NCBI RefSeq assembly: GCF_000368765.1
Contig: NZ_KB849655.1
Location: 1,528,127-1,592,126 of the forward strand
Reading direction: 5' to 3'
Source of the DNA: Acinetobacter junii CIP 64.5
GTDB lineage: Bacteria; Pseudomonadota; Gammaproteobacteria; Pseudomonadales; Moraxellaceae
Length of the DNA stretch: 64,000 nt
A program made the position numbers and the translations under genes. Shown in pieces: positions 9,957-18,577 of the stretch (its first letter is position 1; each line of letters begins with the position of its first letter). Under the pieces are notes generated by a model, which saw nothing but the letters and a program-made list of their open reading frames with translations, ran no database searches and was not told where the DNA came from.

Positions 9957-10118
9957 TCTATAAAAAAATTAAATACTTAATTAATAAATTGCATTTTTAA
10001 TTGGTCATCAATCTCGAGAGGAATTCCGTGTATAACTCGGATTTCCTCTCAAATGATCTTTTTTTATTCAAATTCTCAATAAGAATATATTCACTATCAG
10101 AATGAAATTCATTGACAA

Positions 10119-10137
10119 ACGATAATAATTATCAATA
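10119..10137. promoter_or_regulatory. Probable Fur box upstream of bfd
   Basis: ACGATAATAATTATCAATA, about 40 bases before the bfd start. It closely follows the Fur consensus GATAATGATAATCATTATC in its left half and centre. Fur control of bacterioferritin-associated ferredoxin is well known in gammaproteobacteria; the site here is read from sequence and not tested. Confidence 0.65.
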
Positions 10138-10174
10138 ATATCAATTATCGCATTAATATTTGTGGATCACTCCC

Positions 10175-10369
10175 ATGTATGTTTGTTTATGCCGTGGAAT
10201 CACAGACCAAGATATCAAAGATGCTGTTGCAAATGGCGCTGAAAGCTATCGTGAAATTCGTGATTTACTCGACTTAGGCACTTGTTGTGGTCGCTGTGTT
10301 CCTGAAGCTCGTTCAATTATCAATGAAGAACTCGCTGAAATTGCAGCACGTATTTCTGTCGCTGCATAA
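10175..10369 (+). CDS. bfd: Bacterioferritin-associated ferredoxin
   Basis: 64 aa from ATG 10175; the longer frame from TTG 10160 is not needed. It is a BFD-type [2Fe-2S] protein, which passes electrons to bacterioferritin haem to release stored iron as Fe2+. The four cluster ligands are in MYVCLCRG (CxC) and LGTCCGRCVPEA (CxxC, spaced about 32 residues from the first pair), matching the Bfd pattern. The partner gene bfr lies 223 bases downstream. A probable Fur box precedes the start, so expression should rise when iron is low. Confidence 0.96.
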   Translation: MYVCLCRGITDQDIKDAVANGAESYREIRDLLDLGTCCGRCVPEARSIINEELAEIAARISVAA

Positions 10370-10446
10370 CTCCTTTCAAATATTTTAATAATAACCCTGC
10401 TTTAACTACCACTATTAAAATTAAGTCTTACTTTAACCTTCTCTAT

Positions 10447-10493
10447 GCAAATGAGACTCACATCATCTGCTTTTGATTGTGATTTTCATTTGC
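10447..10493. repeat. Imperfect dyad between bfd and bfr
   Basis: GCAAATGA...TCACATCA and TGATTGTGATTTTCATTTGC form a long imperfect inverted repeat of about 20 bases per arm, ending 100 bases before bfr. No T run follows. It could be an mRNA structure or an operator. AAATGAGACTCACATCA also weakly resembles a Fur box. Function unknown. Confidence 0.35.
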
Positions 10494-10592
10494 CGTTCAA
10501 TAAATTACTCGCGCCAAATCCATTTGTTGATTAATATAATCTAAATTGCCTTAGCGATTAGGGTATTACTGGATGTTTACGGAGTAAGTGCA

Positions 10593-11057
10593 ATGAAAGG
10601 CAATCGTGAAGTCATTAATCAATTGAATCAGGTGCTTTATCACCATTTAACTGCGATCAACCAATATTTTTTACACTCGCGTATGTTCAATGATTGGGGA
10701 ATTGAAAAATTAGGTTCAGCTGAATACAAAGAATCTATTCGCCAAATGAAACATGCTGATAAGATTATTGAACGCATCTTGTTTCTTGAAGGTTTACCTA
10801 ATCTGCAGCACTTAGGCAAACTTTATATCGGACAGCACACAGAAGAAGTCCTAAATTGCGACATTCGCAAAGTTAAAGAAAATATTGAAGCACTCAAGCA
10901 AGCTGTAGAGCTATCAGAAACGCAACAAGACTATGTAACACGTGATTTAGTTCAAGAAATTCTAGAGAAAGAAGAAGAATACTGGGATTGGTTAGATACT
11001 CAATTAGATCTTATTGAAAATGTTGGCATTGAAAACTATATTCAAAGCCAACTTTAA
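10593..11057 (+). CDS. bfr: Bacterioferritin, haem-binding subunit lacking most ferroxidase ligands
   Basis: 154 aa, full family length and colinear with E. coli Bfr. The haem ligand Met52 is present in RQMKHAD, and the C-terminal GIENYIQSQL is normal. The di-iron ferroxidase ligands are mostly replaced: position 18 is His instead of Glu, 51 Gln instead of Glu, 94 Val instead of Glu and 130 Tyr instead of His; Glu127 and His54 remain. This pattern matches haem-type (alpha-like) subunits of mixed bacterioferritins, which need a ferroxidase-competent partner encoded elsewhere. It lies downstream of bfd, which reduces the haem to release iron. The residue comparison is from memory of E. coli Bfr. 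Confidence 0.93.
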   Translation: MKGNREVINQLNQVLYHHLTAINQYFLHSRMFNDWGIEKLGSAEYKESIRQMKHADKIIERILFLEGLPNLQHLGKLYIGQHTEEVLNCDIRKVKENIEALKQAVELSETQQDYVTRDLVQEILEKEEEYWDWLDTQLDLIENVGIENYIQSQL

Positions 11058-11064
11058 AACATAT

Positions 11065-11096
11065 AAAAAAAGAGCGACTTAATGTCGCTCTTTTTT
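11065..11096. terminator. Bidirectional terminator between bfr and the oligosaccharyltransferase gene
   Basis: A 13-base arm AAAAAAGAGCGAC and its complement GTCGCTCTTTTTT around a TTAAT loop. It carries A and T runs on both sides, so it can end transcripts from bfr (plus) and from the convergent gene at 11107 (minus). Confidence 0.88.
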
Positions 11097-11106
11097 ATCA
11101 TTTAAA

Positions 11107-12738
11107 CTATTGATTTAACTCAATAATGTCAGCCAAACTCACATCTTTTTTATACAAACGATTAAGTATGTAAAGGTATTTCTCAGCTTCCTTATTTTGC
11201 TGATTGTAGACCAATACTTGTGCAAATTTCTTCAAGTTATACGGTGTCGCCTTATTCTTCACCATCTCAGCAAATTCACTTAACTGCGCTTCAGAAAACC
11301 TTGTTTTAGGATCTAAGGCTATCCAATCTAAACGCTTCTGAAATTGTGTTAATAATAAAATTCTTGAGCTACCCAATATTTCTTCGGTAGGTTGTTTACC
11401 TTTAAAGATAAGGCGACTGTTATCCTGAAACAGTTTGTAATCCCGCCAGATCAACAAAAGAACAATGACACTGATCAACCATACACAACGCACGACATTT
11501 TTTTGAATGGTAATACCTTTTAATTGCGGTGTTTGTGCTTGAATAAGCCCCAGCAAGAAACCCATTGGCAACAGAAAATACGCATAACGCTGCGGGAACT
11601 CCAACATAGCATGAATCAAAATCGCACAAACCATCATAATCGCGATAATTGAGGTACTATCTTTTGCCGTCTTGTTTAACCATAACAACCATAGAGATAA
11701 ATATCCAATAATCAAAACACCAAGCGGAACACCATTCCAAATTAAAAGATCAAGGACAATGTTGTGGGCGCTATTAAACCAAACTTGAACAGTATTAAAC
11801 TCAATACTCTCGACTACAGCGATACTTGTTTGATTCCAGCCGTAGCCAAACCAAGGACGTTCTGCAATCGCATGCAGAATTTGCATCCACATGCCTAACC
11901 TTTCATGTCCTGAACCTGCTCTTTGAACAATAGAAGCTGTATGAGCCACTCCCGTACCCAAATTAGAACTCATAAACTGCGTTAAATATGGAAGTAAATA
12001 GCCCGCAATCACAAAATACAATAAAGTCCATAGAAGCAATTTAGGGAAGTTAAAGCGCGGATTATTTTTATGCTGCTTATAAATCCAATAAAAAAAGAAA
12101 AATATACAAACAATCCATGCTGTTCTTGATTGCGTCAATGTAATTGTAAACAATAGGATTAGAGAAGAAGGGATAAGCAACCATAGAGATACTTTTCTTT
12201 TCTCATATAGATAAAGCCCACCCATCAATGCCATCACCAAAAAGGTCGATAGATTATTAGGTTGTCCAAAATTAGCGTAAGGGCGGTTCCCTCTTAACCC
12301 CATGATTCCATAAATATAGGATTCAAGATTTAACCATTGGACTACCGCCATAAAGCTACTCAGCAATCCAGCAATTAAAACAACTAAGCTAAAGCCAATC
12401 ATAAGCTTTTCACGATTTTCAGCCTGTAGTGATAAGTTATATCCACATAACATCATCAGCCAAAAAGTAAAAAGATAGGCAAAACTTAGAAAGGCAACAC
12501 TTAAATCTACTATTAACCCGGAACAAAACTGAAGTAGCGGCAATAAAACAATGATCAACATCAGAATTTGAGGACGCGGAATTTTGATCTCTTTTATTAG
12601 AAACAAAGTCATTACAGCAAAGGCTGCACCAAAACTTGCAAGCTCACTTGAGAAGGTTACCCAAGGATAGGTATGGAAAGGAGAGAGCCAACCGAATGCT
12701 ATGAGTACACTTGCAATTATTAAACAGAAGATTTGCAT
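11107..12738 (-). CDS. Pilin O-oligosaccharyltransferase (PglL/Wzy_C superfamily)
   Basis: 543 aa polytopic membrane protein with roughly a dozen hydrophobic segments. A large periplasmic loop at about residues 245-325 contains GSGHERLGMWMQILHAIAERPWFGYGWNQTSI and then FNSAHNIVLDLLIWNG; the W-FGYGWNQ and SAHN signatures are shared by PglL, WaaL and Wzy enzymes. PglL-type enzymes transfer a lipid-linked glycan to Ser on pilins in the periplasm. Its position directly downstream of two pilin genes, not in an LPS or capsule locus, supports a pilin-specific enzyme, as in Acinetobacter species where comP and its own PglL are adjacent. A WaaL O-antigen ligase is the alternative. The C-terminal 150 residues are soluble. 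Confidence 0.8.
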   Translation of the reverse strand: MQIFCLIIASVLIAFGWLSPFHTYPWVTFSSELASFGAAFAVMTLFLIKEIKIPRPQILMLIIVLLPLLQFCSGLIVDLSVAFLSFAYLFTFWLMMLCGYNLSLQAENREKLMIGFSLVVLIAGLLSSFMAVVQWLNLESYIYGIMGLRGNRPYANFGQPNNLSTFLVMALMGGLYLYEKRKVSLWLLIPSSLILLFTITLTQSRTAWIVCIFFFFYWIYKQHKNNPRFNFPKLLLWTLLYFVIAGYLLPYLTQFMSSNLGTGVAHTASIVQRAGSGHERLGMWMQILHAIAERPWFGYGWNQTSIAVVESIEFNTVQVWFNSAHNIVLDLLIWNGVPLGVLIIGYLSLWLLWLNKTAKDSTSIIAIMMVCAILIHAMLEFPQRYAYFLLPMGFLLGLIQAQTPQLKGITIQKNVVRCVWLISVIVLLLIWRDYKLFQDNSRLIFKGKQPTEEILGSSRILLLTQFQKRLDWIALDPKTRFSEAQLSEFAEMVKNKATPYNLKKFAQVLVYNQQNKEAEKYLYILNRLYKKDVSLADIIELNQ

Positions 12739-12814
12739 ACTTTAAGGGGGAATAGAGCTTTGACGCATTATACACCGAAGCTCTTTTCTACAAATTAAAA
12801 TCAGAATCCAATGA

Positions 12815-12907
12815 TTACTGCCAAGGACGCAAATCTACAATTTTAACGACTTCGCCTTTTTCTTTACTTAGATTATCATTTGAAGTGTAACACCATGTTG
12901 TTGACAT
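12815..12907 (-). CDS. Possible 30-aa ORF or gene remnant
   Basis: A short frame reads MSTTWCYTSNDNLSKEK and ends in VDLRPWQ. An AGG lies six bases before the ATG, and a stop codon lies eight codons upstream in the same frame. Its amino-acid make-up looks protein-like, unlike a random AT-rich frame. It could be a real short peptide or the tail of a decayed gene between the second pilin and the oligosaccharyltransferase. No family is recognised. Confidence 0.3.
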   Translation of the reverse strand: MSTTWCYTSNDNLSKEKGEVVKIVDLRPWQ

Positions 12908-12951
12908 GATACCTGACTCGGACTTTTAATTCTGAGTTTAGGGCATAACCC

Positions 12952-13368
12952 TCAGTCACAATTATTAGGAGTAAATCTGTCTGGTAAATTTTCAGTATGA
13001 CAACTATATATTCCTGTATTAGTTCTGGTTAGATAAATCTCAGCATTATTCCCAATAATATCCATAGGATGTAACTGGCATCGAATCGCTTTTACAGCCA
13101 ATCCAGTTGAGTCTGGTAAGTTAATACTAATACGACATTGTTTCGTCATACTCGGTAAACTAAGTGCCGATGGATCTATAACACCTCCATAATTCTGATT
13201 AACCAGTAATTCATAAGATGTTCTACCACTCGTTATTTCATGTAACGCTGTAGTCACTTTAGCTCGTACTGTATACATTTGATACATCGGCATAGCGATT
13301 GTTGTTAATATGCCAATAATAGCAATTACAATCATCACTTCAATCAGTGTGAATCCCTTATTACTCAT
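12952..13368 (-). CDS. Second type IV pilin, ComP/PilE-like
   Basis: 138 aa. The leader is MSNKG followed by FTLIEVMIVIAIIGILTTIA, with Gly-1 and Glu+5 for PilD processing. Four Cys (TKQCRI, IRCQLH, YSCHT, NNCD) suggest two disulfides, the last pair framing the C-terminal D-region. A GGGGAAG ribosome site lies just before the ATG. The neighbouring PglL-like gene makes a ComP-type glycosylated DNA-uptake pilin a good guess, by analogy with A. baylyi. The strong terminator after the major pilin gene means this gene probably has its own promoter in 13369-13539. ComP, PilE and a minor major-pilin paralogue cannot be separated here. Confidence 0.82.
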   Translation of the reverse strand: MSNKGFTLIEVMIVIAIIGILTTIAMPMYQMYTVRAKVTTALHEITSGRTSYELLVNQNYGGVIDPSALSLPSMTKQCRISINLPDSTGLAVKAIRCQLHPMDIIGNNAEIYLTRTNTGIYSCHTENLPDRFTPNNCD

Positions 13369-13539
13369 CAGCTTCCCCTATATATTTACTTTAATACATA
13401 CAAGAATAATGCCAAAAAATTAATCAATATTTTTCAATAATTTAAATAATTAAATATATTTCAATTAACAATTATTGTCATATTCTTACTGCAAATATTA
13501 ATGCGCTTAATGATATATAAGAGATAAAAAACAAGAATA

Positions 13540-13569
13540 AAAAAACGCATCTAGATAGATGCGTTTTTT
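13540..13569 (-). terminator. Intrinsic terminator after the major pilin gene
   Basis: ACGCATCT/AGATGCGT stem with A and T runs on both flanks, 13 bases past the pilin stop codon. It isolates the major pilin transcript from the second pilin gene. Confidence 0.88.
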
Positions 13570-13581
13570 CACAAACTAATA

Positions 13582-14094
13582 TTACAGAGTAGTATCTTCA
13601 CTACAGCTACTTGGACGTACAGACTGATCTAAATTAGATGTGCAAGACCAATCACCAGTAGCAACTGTATAAGTAAATGCAACTTTTTTACCTGCAATTT
13701 TATCATTAAGACCACTACCTGCTGGCTTGAATGTTGCAATTAATTTACATTGTGTTGTGCCTGTAGGAACAGCTGTAATACCACTCACATACTTACCGGA
13801 TAAAGTGTACCCATTAGCTGAGTTAAGAGCACCTGCTGGTATAGCTGCTACAGCTGGAGGACCAACCTGTGCAGCGACAGCAGCATTTGTACTACATGCA
13901 TTCGCTAAACCAGAAGAACCTGTAATATCAATCAACGGTGTCTTTAAACCACCTAATAAACTTAAAGCTTCTGAAGCTTGTGAACGCGCGATATAGTTCT
14001 GATATGCAGGAATCGCGATAGCAGCCAAAATACCGATGATTGCTACAACGATCATTAATTCAATAAGAGTAAAACCCTTTTGCATTGATTTCAT
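13582..14094 (-). CDS. pilA: Major type IV pilin PilA
   Basis: 170 aa, ATG at 14094 seven bases after GGAG. The leader MKSMQKG precedes [20 protein letters not shown], a canonical class III prepilin site. After the helix comes an Ala/Gly/Pro-rich stretch ([20 protein letters not shown]) and four Cys in ANACSTN, TTQCKL, DWSCTSN and RPSSCSED, so two disulfides are likely; the C-terminal pair forms the D-region. The protein ends EDTTL and has no C-terminal Ser, so it lacks the acceptor used by TfpO-type pilin glycosylases. It has a monocistronic layout: a sigma-54-type promoter upstream and a strong terminator downstream. Confidence 0.93.
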   Translation of the reverse strand: MKSMQKGFTLIELMIVVAIIGILAAIAIPAYQNYIARSQASEALSLLGGLKTPLIDITGSSGLANACSTNAAVAAQVGPPAVAAIPAGALNSANGYTLSGKYVSGITAVPTGTTQCKLIATFKPAGSGLNDKIAGKKVAFTYTVATGDWSCTSNLDQSVRPSSCSEDTTL

Positions 14095-14147
14095 AACATT
14101 TCTCCAATGTATAAATTTTTATAAGCTTTTATTAGCTACTTGTATTC

Positions 14148-14163
14148 AGCATGTTCTATGCCA
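14148..14163 (-). promoter_or_regulatory. Sigma-54 type promoter of pilA
   Basis: On the minus strand TGGCATAGAACATGCT has the GG and GC dinucleotides exactly 10 bases apart, as sigma-54 promoters require (consensus TGGCAC-N5-TTGCW). The expected start point is near 14137, about 43 bases before the pilA ATG. Known pilA genes use RpoN with PilS-PilR, so the context agrees. Confidence 0.75.
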
Positions 14164-14479
14164 GTCCTTAGCTTATCGAATTTTAACCCAAAAAAACAGA
14201 GACTTAAAACATTATTCAGCATGAACAAAAGCCCCTCTTTTTTTGACAAAAAGAAATAATAAATGACAAAATATGTCACCATTTGGCAAGCTTGAGACCT
14301 TACCTAAGAACTTTGTACTGTTTTTTTAGTGATTTTCGCAATTAAAAGAGAATTTAATCACAGAGTTTTACTTAACTTTTTTTCTAAAAAATGTTGAATA
14401 AATAGACCATTTATCGGAAGATAAACGGTCTAATCGAAATAGGTTGAATTGATTTTTGAAAAAATAGACTAACAAAGGC
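14164..14479. other. Non-coding region upstream of pilA
   Basis: About 315 AT-rich bases with no convincing gene. It should carry the PilR-type upstream activator sites and, near 14402-14431, a hairpin following the TPM gene. Confidence 0.5.
14402..14431 (-). terminator. Hairpin after the lemA-TPM operon, possible terminator
   Basis: TAGACCATTTATC and GATAAACGGTCTA pair along 13 positions with one mismatch around a four-base loop. It lies 49 bases past the stop of the TPM gene at 14480. On the minus strand it is followed by a T-rich but broken tract, so termination is plausible, not certain. Confidence 0.5.
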
Positions 14480-15043
14480 TCAGTTTATAATATATGGCTC
14501 GTTTGGAAGCTCATTGTTCACTTCATATTTATTATTTTTACCGTAAAACTCATCAAGCACTGAACCAATCTGCTCCACTCCATGTTTAACAGCTGCTTGA
14601 TATTGTTTCGCAGTCAAAAGGCTGATCATTTCCTGACAGATTTGAGTCCAAATATGTGTTTGTGTTGCATTCTTCAAACCACGATCAATCAAAATCTCAA
14701 CTTTACGCTCACACAGATTTAAATAAAGCAGCACACCACTATTCAACTCGGTATCCCAAACACCTAATTCTGCAAAGAGTTGCTGCGCACGTAAACGTGT
14801 ATTTTGGTAATAAGCTTGTGAACATGGTATATGACCTTCAATTACCACCTGAATTTCGCCTACATGACCTTTTTCTGCTTGCTGTACTGCTCTAGCGATC
14901 TCTTGTCGATCTTGTTTATTAAAATACCGATGTGCCGATGAAACATAAAAAAAATGCTTTAACCAGCGTTTTGCACTAGGTTGTACAGATTCATCTAGCT
15001 TTGGTTGCGTAATAATTTCTGTTGTATCTGTTTTAGTTACCAT
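14480..15043 (-). CDS. TPM-domain protein (short, no signal peptide)
   Basis: 187 aa. It contains a TPM (TLP18.3/Psb32/MOLO-1) domain at about residues 40-160: the segments RQEIARAVQQAEKGHVGEIQVVIEG, ELGVWDTELNSGVLLYLNLCERKVEILIDRGL and the C-terminal helices are typical. No signal peptide or clear membrane helix is visible, unlike the neighbour. It overlaps the end of the longer TPM gene by seven bases, so the two are translated together. Biochemical function in bacteria is unclear; the lemA-TPM-TPM arrangement is widespread. Confidence 0.8.
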   Translation of the reverse strand: MVTKTDTTEIITQPKLDESVQPSAKRWLKHFFYVSSAHRYFNKQDRQEIARAVQQAEKGHVGEIQVVIEGHIPCSQAYYQNTRLRAQQLFAELGVWDTELNSGVLLYLNLCERKVEILIDRGLKNATQTHIWTQICQEMISLLTAKQYQAAVKHGVEQIGSVLDEFYGKNNKYEVNNELPNEPYIIN

Positions 15044-16083
15044 GATCCTGAGGCACCTCCCCCTCCAAAGCTACCGCCACCACCGCTATAGCCACCACCA
15101 CTACCGCCAAATCCTCCACCTCCGCCTCCGCGTCCTCCACCAGACAAGAAAGCTTGAAAAATCAGTTGAGCAAGTGATGTGATTAATAAAAAGAAAATAC
15201 CCACGCCTAGCAGCAAACTCATAAGGATACCAGCACCATTTACCAAACCTGCAACTGTTGCAGCAACAGCAGCAGTAGATGCACTTAATCGTTTACCGAC
15301 AATGAACGATCCTATGACACCCGCAATTAAAATAAATAGCGCCATCGTAAACGTATTATCTTTCGCTTGTTGTGCTTGGATTGCCTGCTCATGTCTCTCT
15401 TTGAGCTCTTGAGCAGATTGTTGAGCGATCTCTGGATCAAGATTCACAATACGGGTAAGCTCATCCAAACCTGACGAAATCCCTTGTGCATATTGACCTT
15501 GTTTAAAATAAGGCGTGATCTGATTTCGAATTATTCGGCTCAATACTACATCGGGTAATACACCCTCCAAGCCATAACCTGTCAATATTTGAATTTTACG
15601 ATCATTAATCGCAATCGCCATTAATAAACCATTATCACGCTTGGCTGAACCTAATTGCCATTTTTCGCCTGTACGCAAAGCAAAATCAAAAATGGCTTCT
15701 TGTCCTGTCGTTGGCACAATAATTACACCGATTTGAGCTTTGCCTTGTTGATATAAACTCAGAATTTTTTGGTTAAGTTGCTGTATTTCAGCCTCACTCA
15801 ATACCTTAGCTTGATCAATAACAGGCTGATTTAAAGTTGGTAAACCACGTATAGATTCCCCATCCGCCATATCATTGGCAACTGTAGGTAATACGGGAGC
15901 CTGTTCTGTGGTTGTCGATGACTTATTTTGTTGCTGCTGTTGCTGAATCATTTTTCCAGCAACCACTAGATCACCTTGATCTGTCGCAGTGGCGGTCTCA
16001 GCCCAGGTTGTATGTTGAAAACAAAGCATTGCAAAAATGATGGTTAAAACATATTTTAATTTTTGCTTTAACTTGATCAACAT
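15037..16083 (-). CDS. TPM-domain membrane protein with Gly-rich tail (YgcG family)
   Basis: 348 aa. It has a signal peptide (to about TTWAET, residue 30), then a Gln-rich linker, a TPM domain at about residues 80-220 (QPVIDQAKVLSEAEIQQLNQKI, AQIGVIIVPTT, DNGLLMAIAINDRKIQILTGYGLEGVLPD), two membrane segments at about residues 245-310, and a Gly/Ser-rich tail ending in GGGASGSW. This architecture is the YgcG family. It sits 33 bases after lemA and overlaps the second TPM gene, forming a three-gene operon. Function is not established. Confidence 0.85.
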   Translation of the reverse strand: MLIKLKQKLKYVLTIIFAMLCFQHTTWAETATATDQGDLVVAGKMIQQQQQQNKSSTTTEQAPVLPTVANDMADGESIRGLPTLNQPVIDQAKVLSEAEIQQLNQKILSLYQQGKAQIGVIIVPTTGQEAIFDFALRTGEKWQLGSAKRDNGLLMAIAINDRKIQILTGYGLEGVLPDVVLSRIIRNQITPYFKQGQYAQGISSGLDELTRIVNLDPEIAQQSAQELKERHEQAIQAQQAKDNTFTMALFILIAGVIGSFIVGKRLSASTAAVAATVAGLVNGAGILMSLLLGVGIFFLLITSLAQLIFQAFLSGGGRGGGGGGFGGSGGGYSGGGGSFGGGGASGSW

Positions 16084-16116
16084 ACGCCCCTCCTAAGCCG
16101 AAAACAATTTCAACGA

Positions 16117-16707
16117 TTAATTAAATGAAACTGTTGGCGCCTGTTGTGCAGATGAGTCTGCCTTAAAGTTTTCCTTGGTTTTCATCCCAATCACTTTTGC
16201 TGTCATTGCTTGTGGGAACTGACGCACATATGAATTGTAATCTTGCACTGTCGTAATATAACGGTTACGAGCAACCGCGATTCGATTTTCTGTACCTTCC
16301 AATTGTGCTTGTAAATCACGGAATTGTTCATTGGCTTTTAAATCTGGATAATTTTCAGAAACAGCAATCAAACGAGATAATGCACTTGTCAATTGACTTT
16401 GTGCTTGTTGATATTTTTCAAATAGCGCTGGATCTTCTAAAACTTCTTTATCTACTTTTAAACCCGCAACATTCGAACGAGCTTGCGTAACCTCTGTGAG
16501 GACTTGCTCTTCATGTTTGGCATAGCCTTTCACTACATTGACAAGATTAGGCACAAGGTCAGCACGGCGTTGATACTGGTTTTGTACTTCAGACCAGGAA
16601 GCATTGACCGCCTCATCTTTCACCTGCAAGGTGTTATAGCCACAGCCTGTGAACAATAAGGTGCTTGCCAATACAGTTGCGAGCGCAGTTTGTTTGATCA
16701 CTTTCAT
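16117..16707 (-). CDS. lemA: LemA family lipoprotein
   Basis: 196 aa. The N-terminus carries a lipobox-like LLFTGCGYN, so it is probably an inner- or outer-membrane lipoprotein. The body is the LemA all-helical domain: NASWSEVQNQYQRRADLVPNLVNVVKGYAKHE, then ENRIAVARNRYITTVQDYNSYVRQFP and a terminal VIGMKTKENFKA. It is first in the lemA-TPM-TPM operon. The family has no settled function in free-living Gram-negatives. Start chosen at the ATG before the signal sequence. Confidence 0.88.
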   Translation of the reverse strand: MKVIKQTALATVLASTLLFTGCGYNTLQVKDEAVNASWSEVQNQYQRRADLVPNLVNVVKGYAKHEEQVLTEVTQARSNVAGLKVDKEVLEDPALFEKYQQAQSQLTSALSRLIAVSENYPDLKANEQFRDLQAQLEGTENRIAVARNRYITTVQDYNSYVRQFPQAMTAKVIGMKTKENFKADSSAQQAPTVSFN

Positions 16708-17084
16708 AAAAATTTATCCTCAGGTTTTTCTTTATATTTTTGCGATAATTCATTGTAATGTGATTTTTTGTTCTCTGTGTAACATTTATTTGTTGAAATC
16801 TTTATATCATTGCATAGAATCTTCGGAGAACTGTAACCGTCGTACGGTAATCCCCAATGCCTTGAGGCAATTTAAATAATTTTCTCTGAATTTGCATTTA
16901 CAAGAGCCATCTTTATTGCCTGCACAATTTCCTGATTGGTCTTTGAAAATCACGCTGAAAAATGATCAGGGACAGGGCAAAATAGCTTATACGATTTGCC
17001 AAAACTACCAAAAAGATAAGGTGAAAATAGTAGAGCCTGCATAATGCAGGCTCTACTTAGACGTGTTTTACAATATTTTCTGGA
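16708..17084. other. Non-coding region between lemA and gltD
   Basis: It holds the lemA promoter area, a gltD terminator (17030-17056) and, at 16892-17044 on the plus strand, a 50-codon frame starting at TTG (L-P-A-Q-F-P-D-W-S-L-K... ending K-I-V-E-P-A). That frame looks protein-like but has no good ribosome site. It may be a gene remnant. No other gene is seen. Confidence 0.4.
17030..17056 (-). terminator. Terminator after gltD
   Basis: GTAGAGCCTGCA and TGCAGGCTCTAC form a perfect 12-bp stem with a three-base loop, 29 bases past the gltD stop. On the minus strand it is followed by TATTTTC. Confidence 0.75.
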
Positions 17085-18539
<1,455 letters not shown>

Positions 18540-18577
18540 TCATCTCTGCACCTGCCTATGTCTTTGCAGTCGTGGAA

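Noticed and set aside
11107..12738. WaaL O-antigen ligase as the name of this gene
   Set aside because: The shared Wzy_C motifs allow it, but neighbouring pilin genes and no LPS genes make a pilin oligosaccharyltransferase more likely. No gene symbol was assigned.
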